Assembly (NCBI RefSeq): GCF_900108875.1
Contig: NZ_FNYJ01000002.1
Coordinates: forward strand, 655,383 to 719,382
Origin: Pseudomonas sp. NFR16
Lineage (GTDB): Bacteria > Pseudomonadota > Gammaproteobacteria > Pseudomonadales > Pseudomonadaceae
Direction: 5' to 3'
Length of the DNA stretch: 64,000 nt
Below, one piece after another: positions 20,356 to 33,284 of this stretch (position 1 is its first letter; each line of letters begins with the position of its first letter). The position numbers were made by a program, and so were the translations under genes. The notes below the pieces were generated by a model that saw nothing but the letters and a program-made list of their open reading frames with translations, was not told the origin of the DNA and did not search any database.

Positions 20356-21267
20356 TTACACTGCCGCAACAGGGCGCATGTAAGAGATCGGTGCGGTACT
20401 GGCATCTTCGAAGGTCACGACTTCCCAAGCGTCTTCCTGTGCAATCAATGCACGCAGCAGACGGTTGTTCAGGCCATGCCCCGACTTGAAGCCGTGGTAC
20501 TCGCCGATCAGGCTGTTGCCCAACAGATACAGGTCACCGATGGCATCCAGGATCTTGTGTTTGACGAATTCGTCCTCATACCGCAGGCCGTCTTCGTTCA
20601 ACACGCCGTCCTTGTCCACGACGATTGCGTTCTCGACGCTGCCGCCCAGTGCAAGGTTGTGTTTGCGCAGGTATTCGATGTCTTTCATGAAACCGAATGT
20701 CCGGGCGCGGCTCACTTCCTTCACGAACGAAGTGCTGGAGAAGTCGACGCTTGCAGTTTGCGTGCGGTTTTTCAGGAACGGGTGGTCGAAATCTATTTCG
20801 AAACTCACCTTGAAACCTTCGAACGGCATGAACTTCGCGTATTTTCCGTCTTCCTCAACGCAGACTTCTTTAAGGATGCGGATGAATTTCTTCGGTGCGT
20901 CCTGCTCTTCCAGGCCAGCCGACTGAATCAGGAATACGAAGGGACCTGCGCTGCCATCCATGATCGGAACTTCGGAGGCAGAAAGTTCAACGTAGGCGTT
21001 ATCAATGCCAAGGCCGGCCATGGCCGATAGCAAGTGCTCGACCGTATCGACCTTCACGTCGCCGTTGAACAGCGTCGTGGAGAGCGTGGTGTCGCCGACG
21101 TTCAACGCGTGCGCGTTGATCTGGACAACCGGCTCGAGGTCGGTACGGAAAAACACAATGCCAGCGTTCACAGGTGCAGGTTTGAGGGTCAGGTAAACCT
21201 TTTCCCCCGAGTGCAGGCCGATACCTGTGGCACGGATAATATTCTTCAGGGTGCGTTGTTTAATCAT
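20356..21267 (-). CDS. lpxC: UDP-3-O-acyl-GlcNAc deacetylase LpxC
   Basis: 303 aa, standard length. LpxC is the zinc enzyme for the committed step of lipid A synthesis, removing acetate from UDP-3-O-acyl-GlcNAc. The sequence begins [24 protein letters not shown]. Zinc ligands are in [10 protein letters not shown] (His near residue 78) and in [15 protein letters not shown] (His and Asp near 237-241). Catalytic Glu is in the VEHLLS region and His is in [14 protein letters not shown]. It lies 112 bases after ftsZ. A -10-like TATTAT on the minus strand at 21325-21320 suggests its own promoter in addition to readthrough. Confidence 0.99.
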   Translation of the reverse strand: MIKQRTLKNIIRATGIGLHSGEKVYLTLKPAPVNAGIVFFRTDLEPVVQINAHALNVGDTTLSTTLFNGDVKVDTVEHLLSAMAGLGIDNAYVELSASEVPIMDGSAGPFVFLIQSAGLEEQDAPKKFIRILKEVCVEEDGKYAKFMPFEGFKVSFEIDFDHPFLKNRTQTASVDFSSTSFVKEVSRARTFGFMKDIEYLRKHNLALGGSVENAIVVDKDGVLNEDGLRYEDEFVKHKILDAIGDLYLLGNSLIGEYHGFKSGHGLNNRLLRALIAQEDAWEVVTFEDASTAPISYMRPVAAV

Positions 21268-21379
21268 GGCATTGGCCGCTTCAGCGCATATCGCGAATTA
21301 GTATCAACAAAGGCTGGCGATAATAGCAGACCTCGCCTTTGCTGAACACCAATCACCCTTATACCCCTGATAGAACTCA

Positions 21380-22570
21380 TCAATCAGCCTGACGACGCAG
21401 GAAGGCTGGAATATCCAGATAATCCAGATCGTCTTGCGGGTTCATTTTCGCCGCGGCTGTCGCGCCTGCGTGAGCTTGATTGCGCATCACGGTTGGACGG
21501 TCCAGGTCACGGTAATTCACCGATGGCTGCTCCTGACGGACTGCCTGCTGCTGCACGGGTGCGGCTTGAGCGGTCTGCATGGTGTTGTCGATGACCTTTA
21601 CAGGCTTCTCGATTTTCGCGCCCAGACCGGTTGCGACCACAGTCACGTGCAGCTCGTCGCGCATGTCCGGATCGATAACGGTACCGACCTTGACCATGGC
21701 GTGCTCGGAGGCGAACGCTTCGATGATGCTACCCACGTCGGAGTACTCACCCAGAGACAGGTCAGGACCGGCAGTGATGTTGACCAGAATGCCGCGCGCG
21801 CCCTGCAGGTTGACGTCTTCGAGCAGCGGGTTGCGGATGGCCGCTTCGGTCGCTTCACGTGCACGGTTAGGACCGCTTGCAGCGCCGGTGCCCATCATCG
21901 CCATGCCCATTTCGGACATCACGGTGCGTACGTCGGCGAAGTCGACGTTGATCATGCCGGGACGCTTGATGATGTCGGAGATACCGCGAACGGCACCGGC
22001 CAGTACATCGTCAGCCTTGGCGAATGCCGACAGCAGGCTTGCGTCCTTGCCCAGGATGGTCAGCAGCTTCTCGTTGGGAATGGTGATCAACGAGTCGACG
22101 CTTTCGGACAGCGCGCGGATGCCTTCATCGGCGATCTGCATGCGCTTGCGGCCTTCGAACGGGAACGGACGGGTGACCACTGCAACGGTCAGAATGCCCA
22201 TTTCCTTGGCCACTTCAGCGATGATCGGTGCCGCACCGGTACCGGTACCGCCGCCCATGCCGGTGGTGATGAAGACCATGTTGGTGCCCTGCAGAACTTC
22301 TGCAATGCGCTCACGATCTTCCAGTGCCGCCTGACGACCGACTTCAGGGTTCGCACCTGCGCCCAGGCCTTTGGTCACGCCGGTACCCAACTGCAGGATG
22401 GTCCGCGCGCCGATGTTTTTCAGAGCTTGAGCATCGGTGTTGGCGCAGATGAACTCGACGCCTTCGATGTTGCTCTTGACCATGTGATTGACTGCGTTGC
22501 CGCCGCCACCACCAACGCCGATAACTTTAATTACCGGGCTTTGTGGGATGTTGTCTACGAGCTCGAACAT
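21380..22570 (-). CDS. ftsZ: Cell division GTPase FtsZ
   Basis: 396 aa. This is the tubulin-like protein that forms the division ring. Visible are VIGVGGGGGNAVNHM (N-terminal nucleotide loop), the tubulin signature GGGTGTGAAPI near residue 106, the T7 loop with NVDFADV (catalytic Asp), a variable Gln-rich linker (about 320-375), and the C-terminal peptide DYLDIPAFLRRQAD that binds FtsA and ZipA. The ATG at 22570 has GGAGAGGGA upstream. It is the last division gene of the cluster, 63 bases after ftsA. Confidence 0.99.
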   Translation of the reverse strand: MFELVDNIPQSPVIKVIGVGGGGGNAVNHMVKSNIEGVEFICANTDAQALKNIGARTILQLGTGVTKGLGAGANPEVGRQAALEDRERIAEVLQGTNMVFITTGMGGGTGTGAAPIIAEVAKEMGILTVAVVTRPFPFEGRKRMQIADEGIRALSESVDSLITIPNEKLLTILGKDASLLSAFAKADDVLAGAVRGISDIIKRPGMINVDFADVRTVMSEMGMAMMGTGAASGPNRAREATEAAIRNPLLEDVNLQGARGILVNITAGPDLSLGEYSDVGSIIEAFASEHAMVKVGTVIDPDMRDELHVTVVATGLGAKIEKPVKVIDNTMQTAQAAPVQQQAVRQEQPSVNYRDLDRPTVMRNQAHAGATAAAKMNPQDDLDYLDIPAFLRRQAD

Positions 22571-22633
22571 GTTCCCTCTCCTTCAGTTCTCTAGTTTTAT
22601 GTCGCCTGTTGCCTGCCTACCACTTTTTGAATC

Positions 22634-23893
22634 TTAGAAATTCCCCTGAACCCAGCGTTTGAGACGCTCGAACACTGGCGCTTTCGGTTCATCGCTATAA
22701 CTGCTACCGGAGCCGGAAAGGCCGGACAGCGAGATGCCGTCAGACTGCTTTTGCAGTCCGTACAGCAACAGGCCGACGCCGGTGGAGTAAATCGGGTTGC
22801 GAACCACGTCCGCGAGCCCCTTGATGCTGTGCGGCACGCCCAGGCGTACCGGCATGTGGAAGATTTCCTCGGCCAGTTCGACCGCGCCTTCCATTTTCGA
22901 GGTACCACCGGTCAGCACGATGCCGGCCGGGATCAGGTCTTCGTAGCCACTGCGACGCAGCTCGGCCTGGATCAGGGTGAACAGTTCGTCGTAACGCGGC
23001 TCGACCACTTCGGCCAGCGCCTGACGGGACAGTTCACGAGGTGGACGGTCGCCCACGCTTGGCACCTTGATGGTTTCGCCGGCACCGGCCAGCTTGGCCA
23101 GCGCGCAGGCGTAACGGATCTTGATTTCTTCGGCGTACTGGGTCGGCGTGCGCAGCGCCATGGCGATGTCGTTGGTGACCTGATCGCCCGCAATCGGGAT
23201 CACGGCGGTATGACGGATCGCGCCTTCGGTGAAGATTGCGATGTCAGTGGTGCCGCCACCGATGTCGACCAGACAGACGCCCAGCTCTTTCTCGTCATCG
23301 GTCAGGACCGAATACGCCGAGGCCAGTTGCTCCAGGATGATGTCGTCGACTTCCAGGCCGCAGCGGCGCACGCACTTCTCGATGTTCTGAGCGGCGTTGA
23401 CGGCGCAGGTGACCACGTGAACCTTGGCTTCCAGACGTACGCCGGACATGCCCAGAGGTTCGCGAACGCCTTCCTGGTTATCGATCACGTAATCCTGCGG
23501 CAGGGTGTGCAGCACGCGCTGGTCAGCCGGAATCGCCACGGCCTGGGCAGCGTCAAGAACGCGCTCCAGGTCGGCGGAGCTGACTTCACGGTCACGAATC
23601 GCCACGATGCCGTGGGAGTTCAGGCTGCGAATGTGGTTACCGGCGACGCCGACGAACGCCGAGTGAATGCGGCAACCAGCCATCAACTGCGCTTCTTCCA
23701 CTGCGCGCTGAATCGATTGCACGGTCGACTCGATGTTCACCACCACGCCCTTCTTGAGGCCGCGCGACGGGTGGGTGCCGATACCGACGATTTCCAGCGT
23801 GCCATCAGCCGCGACTTCGCCTACCAGCGCCACCACCTTGGAGGTGCCGATATCCAATCCGACGATCATTTTGCCGCTTTGCACGTTTGCCAT
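22634..23893 (-). CDS. ftsA: Cell division protein FtsA (actin-like)
   Basis: 419 aa. FtsA tethers FtsZ filaments to the membrane and recruits later division proteins. The actin fold shows GLDIGTSKVVALVGE at the N terminus (phosphate 1), CLVDIGGGTTDIAIF (phosphate 2, near residue 208) and GIVLTGGTSKMEG (adenosine motif, near residue 332). The C-terminal amphipathic helix FERLKRWVQGNF is the membrane anchor. It starts 15 bases after the ftsQ stop, with AGGCAG upstream, and is followed by ftsZ. Confidence 0.99.
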   Translation of the reverse strand: MANVQSGKMIVGLDIGTSKVVALVGEVAADGTLEIVGIGTHPSRGLKKGVVVNIESTVQSIQRAVEEAQLMAGCRIHSAFVGVAGNHIRSLNSHGIVAIRDREVSSADLERVLDAAQAVAIPADQRVLHTLPQDYVIDNQEGVREPLGMSGVRLEAKVHVVTCAVNAAQNIEKCVRRCGLEVDDIILEQLASAYSVLTDDEKELGVCLVDIGGGTTDIAIFTEGAIRHTAVIPIAGDQVTNDIAMALRTPTQYAEEIKIRYACALAKLAGAGETIKVPSVGDRPPRELSRQALAEVVEPRYDELFTLIQAELRRSGYEDLIPAGIVLTGGTSKMEGAVELAEEIFHMPVRLGVPHSIKGLADVVRNPIYSTGVGLLLYGLQKQSDGISLSGLSGSGSSYSDEPKAPVFERLKRWVQGNF

Positions 23894-23908
23894 GGGTCCT
23901 GCCTCTTA

Positions 23909-24778
23909 TCAATTCTTCGCGACGGCGGGTTTGTCCGTCGTTGGCGCTGGCGCCTGCTCGCGCCAACCGACGGCAAGGCCGTTGTTGTAACGCAGGTCGA
24001 CTCGCGCAATGTTCGTGATCTGTTCTTTAAGCGTTTTTTCGTAGATGGCGATAAAGCGGCGCATCTTCTCAACCAGGTGGTCACGTCCCAGCAGCAGCTC
24101 CAGGCCTGGGCCTGCATTGCCTGCGCCGGTGGTCAGGAACCAGCTGCCTCGCTCGCGCAGTTCCAGACGAGCGATGGAGAAGCCCAGCGGGCGCAACATC
24201 TGACTCAAGACCTGGTACTGCTGCATCACCTGCTGTTGAGCCCGTTGTGGGCCGAACAACTGCGGAAGGTGTTCGTAGTTCGCCAGCTCGCGCGGCGTAA
24301 AAGCCTGGCCCTGGTTGTTCAGTAGGGCCTCGTCGCCCCAGCGCGCAACCGGCAGTTGTTCTTCCAGACGGATGACCACCTGATCCGGCCAGACGCGGCG
24401 GACTTCGGCGTGGGCGATCCATGGCATCTGCTCAAGCTCGGTGCGCATGCCGGCCAGATCGATGTTGAAGAAACTGGTCGCCACATACGGCGCAATGCGC
24501 TGCTGCACGGCCTGCTGGCTGATGTAGCTCAGGTCGCCCTGAACGTTGATCCGCGAGATCGGCCGGTCGGCGTAGGGCAACAGACGTTGGGCGGCTTCGT
24601 AGGTTCCGAAGCCAAACACCACCAGCAGCACTGGCCACATCAGGCTGCGCAGGAAACCGAAGCTCGGCCTGGGCATGCGCGCGGACAGAGGCTCTTTGGC
24701 CACCATCCGGCTTGCGCCGCGCGGCACCGGCTTGCGACCGGGAGCTGATTGCTGATGACGAAGCGTCGCGCCGTGCAT
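23909..24778 (-). CDS. ftsQ: Cell division protein FtsQ
   Basis: 289 aa. A cytoplasmic basic N terminus of about 45 residues leads to one membrane helix ([18 protein letters not shown]). The periplasmic POTRA domain follows ([20 protein letters not shown], residues about 70-140), then the beta domain with [20 protein letters not shown], which is characteristic of FtsQ. It forms the FtsQLB complex that links early and late divisome proteins. It begins three bases after ddlB, within the run of coupled genes. Confidence 0.97.
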   Translation of the reverse strand: MHGATLRHQQSAPGRKPVPRGASRMVAKEPLSARMPRPSFGFLRSLMWPVLLVVFGFGTYEAAQRLLPYADRPISRINVQGDLSYISQQAVQQRIAPYVATSFFNIDLAGMRTELEQMPWIAHAEVRRVWPDQVVIRLEEQLPVARWGDEALLNNQGQAFTPRELANYEHLPQLFGPQRAQQQVMQQYQVLSQMLRPLGFSIARLELRERGSWFLTTGAGNAGPGLELLLGRDHLVEKMRRFIAIYEKTLKEQITNIARVDLRYNNGLAVGWREQAPAPTTDKPAVAKN

Positions 24779-24781
24779 GAT

Positions 24782-27190
<2,409 letters not shown>

Positions 27191-27198
<8 letters not shown>

Positions 27199-28264
27199 GG
27201 GCCACCTCCAGACAGACATCGACGACGGTATTGGTGGCGTCCGGCTTGGCCAGCTGGCGTGCCGTGGTGGCCATGCGCTTCAATTGTTCGGGTTGCATCA
27301 AAACCTCTTTCAGGCGAGCGGCCATCTCGGCCGCGCCAGTTGTCGCTTGCGGCATCACGAAGGCAGCGCCTTCACGAGCCAGATATTCGGCATTGCGCGA
27401 CTGGTGATCGTCGATCGCGTGGGGCAGCGGCACCAGCAACGACGGCAACCCGGCGGCAGCCAATTCACTGATGGTCAACGCACCTGCGCGGCACACCACC
27501 AGATCCGCCCAGCCATAGGCCTGGGCCATGTCCTTGATGAAGGGGGCGACCTGCGCCTCCACGCCCACCGCGCGATAACGCTCGGAAGTGACTTCATCGT
27601 GATTCCTGCCGGCCTGATGAAACACTTCAGGCCGTATTTCAACGGGCACCTGCGCCAGCGCCTCGGGCAGCAACTTGTTCAGCGGTTCGGCGCCAAGGCT
27701 TCCGCCCAGTACCAGCAAGCGCGGCTTGCGACCCATCAACGCCTGACGCGGCGTTTCAAAGAACAGTTCGGCACGCACCGGATTGCCGGTGGTGCGACGC
27801 TTTGCCGATGCGGCGAACGTCTGCGGAAATGCCTCGCAAACTCGGGCCGCAAAAGACGCCAGGCTGCGGTTGGCGGTCCCGGCAACGGCGTTCTGCTCGT
27901 GGATGATCAACGGCACACCTGAAAGCCTGGCTGCCAGCCCGCCGGGTCCCGTCACGTAACCACCGAAGCCGACCACACAAACAGGCTTGAGCTCGCGCAC
28001 GATCTTGCGCGCCTGCCCCAGCGCCTTGAGCAACATGAAAGGTGCTTTGAGCAGCGACAAGCGCCCCTTGCCGCGCAGCCCCGTGACGTTGATCAGATGC
28101 AGCTGCAAGCCGGCCGCAGGCACCAGTTCGTTTTCGATGCCGCGTGGCGTGCCCAGCCAGTGCACGGTGTAACCACGTGCCTGGAATTCACGCGCGCAGG
28201 CCAGTGCCGGGAACACGTGTCCGCCCGTGCCGCCCGCCATGATCAACACATTACCGACGGCCAT
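27191..28264 (-). CDS. murG: MurG glycosyltransferase (lipid II synthesis)
   Basis: 357 aa from ATG 28264, with GAGGAG upstream. A start six codons earlier is possible. MurG transfers GlcNAc to lipid I on the inner face of the membrane. Signature loops are [16 protein letters not shown] at the N terminus, [20 protein letters not shown] (near residue 97) with [12 protein letters not shown], and the UDP-GlcNAc site [32 protein letters not shown]. It overlaps the end of ftsW by 14 bases and murC by 8. Confidence 0.98.
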
Positions 28265-29468
28265 GGGCAGGCTCCTCGGCAAAGTCGCTTTCCTTGAATT
28301 CGGCTTCTTCGCTGCCCATGTTGTTGCGCGATTCCCATTCGATGCGCAGCAGCAGCCCGAGGCTTGCGCAGCAGATGATCAGCGAGCTGCCGCCGTAGCT
28401 GAGGAATGGCAGGGTCAGGCCCTTGGTCGGCAGCAGGCCGACGTTCACACCGATATTGATCAGAAACTGACCAATCCACAGGAACGCCAGACCGTACGCG
28501 GTGTATGCGGCGAAAAACTGCTTGGCGCGCTCTGCCCACATGCCGATGTACATGGCGCGAATACTGACAAACACGAACAGCGCGACCGTCGCCAGCGAAC
28601 CTACGACACCCAGTTCTTCGGCCAGTACCGAGAACACGAAGTCAGTATGCGCTTCAGGCAGATAGAACTGCTTCTGTACGCTGTTGCCCAGACCGACGCC
28701 GAACCACTCGCCACGCCCGAATGCAATCAGTGCCTGGGTCAACTGGTAGCCCGAGCCGAACTGATCGGACCACGGGTCGGTGAAGGTGATCAGACGGGCC
28801 ATACGATAAGGCTGCGCCTGAACCAGAACGAACACCGCGCCCACCGCCAATGCCACCATCAGGGCGAAGCGGAACAGACCGACGCCGCCCAGGAACAGCA
28901 TCGCAGCGGCCGATCCCATCATCACGACCGTGGCCCCGAAGTCAGGCTCCATCAGCAACAGACCGGCCATCGGCAGCAGGACGATGAACGGCTTGAAGAA
29001 GCCCATCCAGCTCTCGCGAACTTCCTGCTGGCGGCGAATCAGATAGCCGGCAAGGAAAATCACCACGAAGACCTTGGCAATTTCCGAGGGCTGTACGTTG
29101 AACATGCCGAAGCCGATCCAGCGCATCGAACCGTTCACCTCGCGGCCGATGCCGGGCACGATCACCATGACCAACAGGCCGAAGGCGCCGATCAGCATCA
29201 GCCAGCCAAGGCGCTGCCAGGTCGCGACCGGCACCATCATCGTGGCGACGCACGCGCCGAGCCCCAACACCAGATAGATCAGATGGCGAGTCATCATGTA
29301 CAGCGCGTTGCCCGATTGCACGGCCGCCACTTCCGACGACGCGGAGGTGATCATCACAAGGCCCAGCCCCAGCAGCGCCAGGCAGCCGGCGAGCATCGGG
29401 AAGTCCACATCGACGCCACGACCGCTGATGATCGGCGACGGGTAAGGCTTGATCACGCCAAAGATCAT
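28251..29468 (-). CDS. ftsW: SEDS-family septal glycosyltransferase FtsW
   Basis: 405 aa with about ten membrane helices. FtsW polymerises glycan strands at the septum together with FtsI. The family blocks are LMMTRHLIYLVLGL, GVGRGREVNGSMRWI-like (here VPGIGREVNGSMRWIGFGMF), FNVQPSEIAKVFVVIFLAGY, AHTDFVFSVLAEELGVVG (catalytic Asp region) and FLSYGGSSLIICCASLGLLL. The cytoplasmic tail is acidic ([21 protein letters not shown]). The start overlaps murD by 4 bases. Confidence 0.97.
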   Translation of the reverse strand: MIFGVIKPYPSPIISGRGVDVDFPMLAGCLALLGLGLVMITSASSEVAAVQSGNALYMMTRHLIYLVLGLGACVATMMVPVATWQRLGWLMLIGAFGLLVMVIVPGIGREVNGSMRWIGFGMFNVQPSEIAKVFVVIFLAGYLIRRQQEVRESWMGFFKPFIVLLPMAGLLLMEPDFGATVVMMGSAAAMLFLGGVGLFRFALMVALAVGAVFVLVQAQPYRMARLITFTDPWSDQFGSGYQLTQALIAFGRGEWFGVGLGNSVQKQFYLPEAHTDFVFSVLAEELGVVGSLATVALFVFVSIRAMYIGMWAERAKQFFAAYTAYGLAFLWIGQFLINIGVNVGLLPTKGLTLPFLSYGGSSLIICCASLGLLLRIEWESRNNMGSEEAEFKESDFAEEPAHGRR

Positions 29469-30811
29469 GACAAGTCCCTCGCGGCCCGAGCGAACAGGCG
29501 TCCGCGCTCTTCAAAATTCTTGAACATATCCAGGCTTGCACAGGCCGGGGACAGCAATACCGCGTCACCCTCCTGCGCCAGTTCGGCAGCACGTTGCACG
29601 GCTTCTTCCAATGTGGTGACGCGTACCAGGGGCACCGAATCGCCGAAGGTCGCGGCGAGCAGTTCAGCGTCGCGCCCCAGCAATACAACAGCCCGACAAT
29701 GAGTGGCGACCGGGGCTTTCAGCGCAGAGAAATCAGCGCCCTTGCCGTCACCACCGGCGATCAGCACCAGCTTGCCGCTGATGTCCGCGCCCAGGCCTTC
29801 GATGGCTGCCAGCGCGGCACCGACGTTAGTGGCCTTGGAGTCGTCGTAGTAACCGACGCCGTTGCGGTCACGCACCCACTGGCAGCGATGCACGAGGCCG
29901 GCAAATGTGCGCAGGCTCGACAGCATCGCGTCGAACGGCAGGCCCGCCGCGTGTCCCAGCGCCAGCGCTGCGAGCGCATTGGCCTGATTGTGACTGCCGC
30001 GGATTTTCAGCTCACGGACCGGCATCAGGTTGTCGAACTGGAAGGCGAGGTATTTTTCGCCGTTCTCTTCTCGCAGACCAAAGCCGTTGATGTCAGGTTT
30101 GTTCAGACCAAAGGTCCAGCAAAGCACGCCTTCGCCGATCAATGGTCGGGACAGCGCGTCCTGACGATTGACCACCACTTGCCGCGCCCCACGGAAAATC
30201 CGGTGCTTGGCCAGGTGGTAGGCGGGCAGGCCGCTGTAGCGGTCCATGTGGTCTTCGCTGACGTTCAGGACGGTCGCTACTTCAGCACCCAGATGGTCGG
30301 TGGTTTCCAGCTGAAAACTCGACAGCTCCATCACGTACAGGTCGACGTCATCGCTGAGCAGATCCAGCGCAGGTACGCCCAGATTGCCGCCGACAGCCAC
30401 TCGCTTGCCTGCCGCCGCTGCCATTTCGCCGACCAGGGTGGTCACGGTGCTCTTGGCGTTGGAACCAGTGATCGCGATGATCGGCGCCTTCGCGTTACGC
30501 GCGAAGAGTTCGATGTCGCCGGACAACTTCACGCCGCGCATCGCAGCCTGCTGCAGCGCAGGCGTCGCCAATGCCAGGCCGGGGCTGACGTACAGCTCGT
30601 CGGCACGGCAGAGGAATTCGACGTCCAGCTCACCACAACGCACTTCCAGTTGCGGGTAGTCACGGCGCAGGGTCGCAAGCTCTGGCGGATTCTCCCGCGT
30701 GTCGGCCACAGCAAACGCCACGCCCCGGCTCGCCAGAAAGCGAACCAGGGACATGCCGCTCTTGCCGAGGCCGACAACGATGCGGAAGTGGTCAGAAGCG
30801 ATCAGTGACAC
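29465..30811 (-). CDS. murD: UDP-MurNAc-L-alanine--D-glutamate ligase MurD
   Basis: 448 aa. MurD adds D-Glu to UDP-MurNAc-L-Ala. The N-terminal Rossmann part has VVGLGKSGMSLVRFLASRGV. The ATP loop reads IIAITGSNAKSTVTTLVGEM (near residue 112), with Ala in place of the second Gly of the common GTNGKST; I believe this is normal in Pseudomonas. YDDSKATNVGAALAAIEGL (near residue 305) and VLLSPACASLDMFKNFEERG are conserved. It is five bases downstream of mraY and overlaps ftsW. Confidence 0.98.
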   Translation of the reverse strand: MSLIASDHFRIVVGLGKSGMSLVRFLASRGVAFAVADTRENPPELATLRRDYPQLEVRCGELDVEFLCRADELYVSPGLALATPALQQAAMRGVKLSGDIELFARNAKAPIIAITGSNAKSTVTTLVGEMAAAAGKRVAVGGNLGVPALDLLSDDVDLYVMELSSFQLETTDHLGAEVATVLNVSEDHMDRYSGLPAYHLAKHRIFRGARQVVVNRQDALSRPLIGEGVLCWTFGLNKPDINGFGLREENGEKYLAFQFDNLMPVRELKIRGSHNQANALAALALGHAAGLPFDAMLSSLRTFAGLVHRCQWVRDRNGVGYYDDSKATNVGAALAAIEGLGADISGKLVLIAGGDGKGADFSALKAPVATHCRAVVLLGRDAELLAATFGDSVPLVRVTTLEEAVQRAAELAQEGDAVLLSPACASLDMFKNFEERGRLFARAARDLS

Positions 30812-30816
30812 TCGTT

Positions 30817-31899
30817 CTACCTCAGTTTCAACGTGGCAAGGCCGATCAACACGAGAATCACGGTGATGATCCAGAAACGGACGATCACGCGCGGCTCGGG
30901 CCAGCCTTTGAGTTCAAAGTGGTGATGAATCGGCGCCATGCGGAAAACGCGGCGGCCGGTCAATTTAAAGGATGCAACCTGAATGACGACTGACAGGGTC
31001 TCCATGACGAAGACGCCGCCCATGATGAACAGGACGATTTCCTGACGGACGATCACGGCGATGGTGCCCAAGGCGGCGCCCAGTGCCAGCGCGCCGACGT
31101 CGCCCATGAACACTTGAGCCGGATAGGTGTTGAACCACAGGAAACCCAGACCGGCACCGATCAGCGCGCCACAGAACACAATCAACTCACCTGCGCCCGG
31201 CACATAAGGGATCAGCAGGTACTCGGCAAACTTCACGTTACCGGACAGGTAGCAGAAGATTCCCAGTGCGCCGCCAACCATGACCGTCGGCATAATGGCC
31301 AGACCATCCAGGCCGTCGGTGAGGTTCACCGCGTTGCTGGACCCGACGATCACGAAATAGGTCAGGATCACGAAGCCGACGCCCAGCGCGATGCTGAAAT
31401 CCTTGAACATCGGGATCAGCAGCGTGGTCTCGACTGGCGTTTGCGCAGTCATATAAAGGAAGAGCGCAGCGCCCAGGCCAAACACTGACTGCCAGAAGTA
31501 TTTCCAGCGACTTGGCAGGCCTCTGGAGTTCTTCTCGATGACTTTGCGGTAATCATCGACCCAGCCGATGCCGCCAAAGAGCAACGTCACGATCAGCACG
31601 ACCCACACATAGCGGTTGGTCAGGTCAGCCCAGAGCAACGTGGAAATGCCGATGGCGGACAGGATCAGCGCCCCGCCCATGGTGGGCGTGCCGGATTTGG
31701 ACAGGTGCGATTGAGGTCCGTCGTTACGCACGGATTGGCCGATCTGTTTGTGCTGCAGGGCACGGATCATCCATGGGCCCAGGCACAGGGACAGCGACAA
31801 TGCAGTGAGCACGCCGAGGATCCCGCGCAGGGTCAGGTACTGGAAGACCGCGAAGCCTTTGTAGAACTGTTGCAGATACTCGGCCAGCAGCAGCAGCAT
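30817..31899 (-). CDS. mraY: Phospho-MurNAc-pentapeptide translocase MraY
   Basis: 360 aa, ten membrane helices. MraY loads phospho-MurNAc-pentapeptide on undecaprenyl phosphate to make lipid I. Conserved catalytic segments are [20 protein letters not shown] (Asp pair near residue 116), [18 protein letters not shown] (near residue 190) and [20 protein letters not shown] (His motif near residue 320). The start overlaps the murF stop by one base (TAATG). Confidence 0.98.
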   Translation of the reverse strand: MLLLLAEYLQQFYKGFAVFQYLTLRGILGVLTALSLSLCLGPWMIRALQHKQIGQSVRNDGPQSHLSKSGTPTMGGALILSAIGISTLLWADLTNRYVWVVLIVTLLFGGIGWVDDYRKVIEKNSRGLPSRWKYFWQSVFGLGAALFLYMTAQTPVETTLLIPMFKDFSIALGVGFVILTYFVIVGSSNAVNLTDGLDGLAIMPTVMVGGALGIFCYLSGNVKFAEYLLIPYVPGAGELIVFCGALIGAGLGFLWFNTYPAQVFMGDVGALALGAALGTIAVIVRQEIVLFIMGGVFVMETLSVVIQVASFKLTGRRVFRMAPIHHHFELKGWPEPRVIVRFWIITVILVLIGLATLKLR

Positions 31900-33284
31900 T
31901 AATGTTTCTCCGCCTTCAAGGGGTAAGTCTCGGTTGCGCAGAGAGCTGCCACGACGTTTTCCATCGCGGCACTGCGGGAACCTTTGATCAGAATGGTTGT
32001 GTTTTTATCGTGTTCGGCGCGCAGCGCCTCGATCAGCTCGGCCTGACTCGCAAAATGGCGGGCATCCTGCCCGAAAGCCTCGACGGCATGGGCCATCAGC
32101 GGACCGACGGCATACAGTGCGTCGACTTTGCCCGCAGCGTATTGGCCAACGTCGCGGTGGCCTTGCTCGGCCCAGTCGCCCAGTTCGCCGATATCACCGA
32201 GGACCAGCACCTTGCGGCCCGGGAATGCGGTCAAGATGTCAGTGGCGGCAGCGACGGACGTCGGGTTGGCGTTATAGGTGTCGTCGATCACGCGAATGCC
32301 GTTGGTCGCCAGTTGCGCGACGGTGCGGCCTTTGACCGGCTGCACGTTATTCAGGCCGTCGACGATCCCGGCCAGCGGTACATCCAGCGCGTGCGCGGCA
32401 GCGGCAGCGGCCAGCGCATTGGCAACGTTATGTGCGCCCAGCAGGTTCAACTGTACTTGCGCTGAACCGACCGGGCTGTGCAGCGTGAACGTCGGGCAAC
32501 CGCGAGCGTCGATGCCCAGATCGCTGGCGTAAAAGTCAGCGCTGTTGTCCCGGGTCGAGAAGCTCAGGACCTTGCGGCCTTTGGCGCGGGCGACCCAGAT
32601 GTCGAACGCTTTGTCGTCACGGTTCAACACCGCGACGCCGCGAGCGTCGAGCCCTTCGATGATTTCACCTTTGGCCTGAACGATCTTCTCTGGCCCGCCG
32701 AACTCGCCCACATGGGCGGTGCCGGCGTTGGTCAGCACGCAGACGTGAGGCTTGGTCAGGCTGACGGTGAACGCGATCTCGCCGATTCGCGAGGCACCCA
32801 GTTCGATCACCGCAGCGTCGAATTCCGGCGCCAGTTCCAGCAATGTCAGCGGCACGCCCAGTTCGTTATTCAGGTTGCCACGCGTCGCCAGAACCGGGCC
32901 ACGGGTGCGCAGAATGCTCGCAAGCATTTCCTTGACGGTGGTCTTGCCGCTGGATCCCGTGATCGCCGCCACCGGCTTGTCGATGAAGGCATTGCGGTTC
33001 AGCGCACCCATCTGCGCCAGCGCCTTGCGCGTATCGCCGACGATCAGCTGCGGCAGTGAGCAGCCTGGCACTTCGCGCTCGACCAGCGCCCCGACGGCGC
33101 CTTTGGCTGCCACCTGATCGAGGTAATCATGACCGTCGAAACGCGGACCGGTGAGGGCAACGAACAGCTGCCCCGGATTGATCGCGCGGCTGTCGATGCT
33201 GACGCCGCTGAAGCTGACATCTTCGCCGATGCAACGGGCATCGAGCGGGACCAGCAATTCGCTGAACATAAGTGGCTTAAGCAT
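31899..33284 (-). CDS. murF: UDP-MurNAc-tripeptide--D-Ala-D-Ala ligase MurF
   Basis: 461 aa from ATG 33284 ([20 protein letters not shown]), with GGGAGG upstream. A second ATG five codons on is possible. MurF completes the pentapeptide by adding D-Ala-D-Ala. The N-terminal domain has [20 protein letters not shown], the ATP loop is [19 protein letters not shown] (near residue 107), and [20 protein letters not shown] near residue 324 is the MurF block. It overlaps murE by 8 bases. Confidence 0.98.
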   Translation of the reverse strand: MLKPLMFSELLVPLDARCIGEDVSFSGVSIDSRAINPGQLFVALTGPRFDGHDYLDQVAAKGAVGALVEREVPGCSLPQLIVGDTRKALAQMGALNRNAFIDKPVAAITGSSGKTTVKEMLASILRTRGPVLATRGNLNNELGVPLTLLELAPEFDAAVIELGASRIGEIAFTVSLTKPHVCVLTNAGTAHVGEFGGPEKIVQAKGEIIEGLDARGVAVLNRDDKAFDIWVARAKGRKVLSFSTRDNSADFYASDLGIDARGCPTFTLHSPVGSAQVQLNLLGAHNVANALAAAAAAHALDVPLAGIVDGLNNVQPVKGRTVAQLATNGIRVIDDTYNANPTSVAAATDILTAFPGRKVLVLGDIGELGDWAEQGHRDVGQYAAGKVDALYAVGPLMAHAVEAFGQDARHFASQAELIEALRAEHDKNTTILIKGSRSAAMENVVAALCATETYPLKAEKH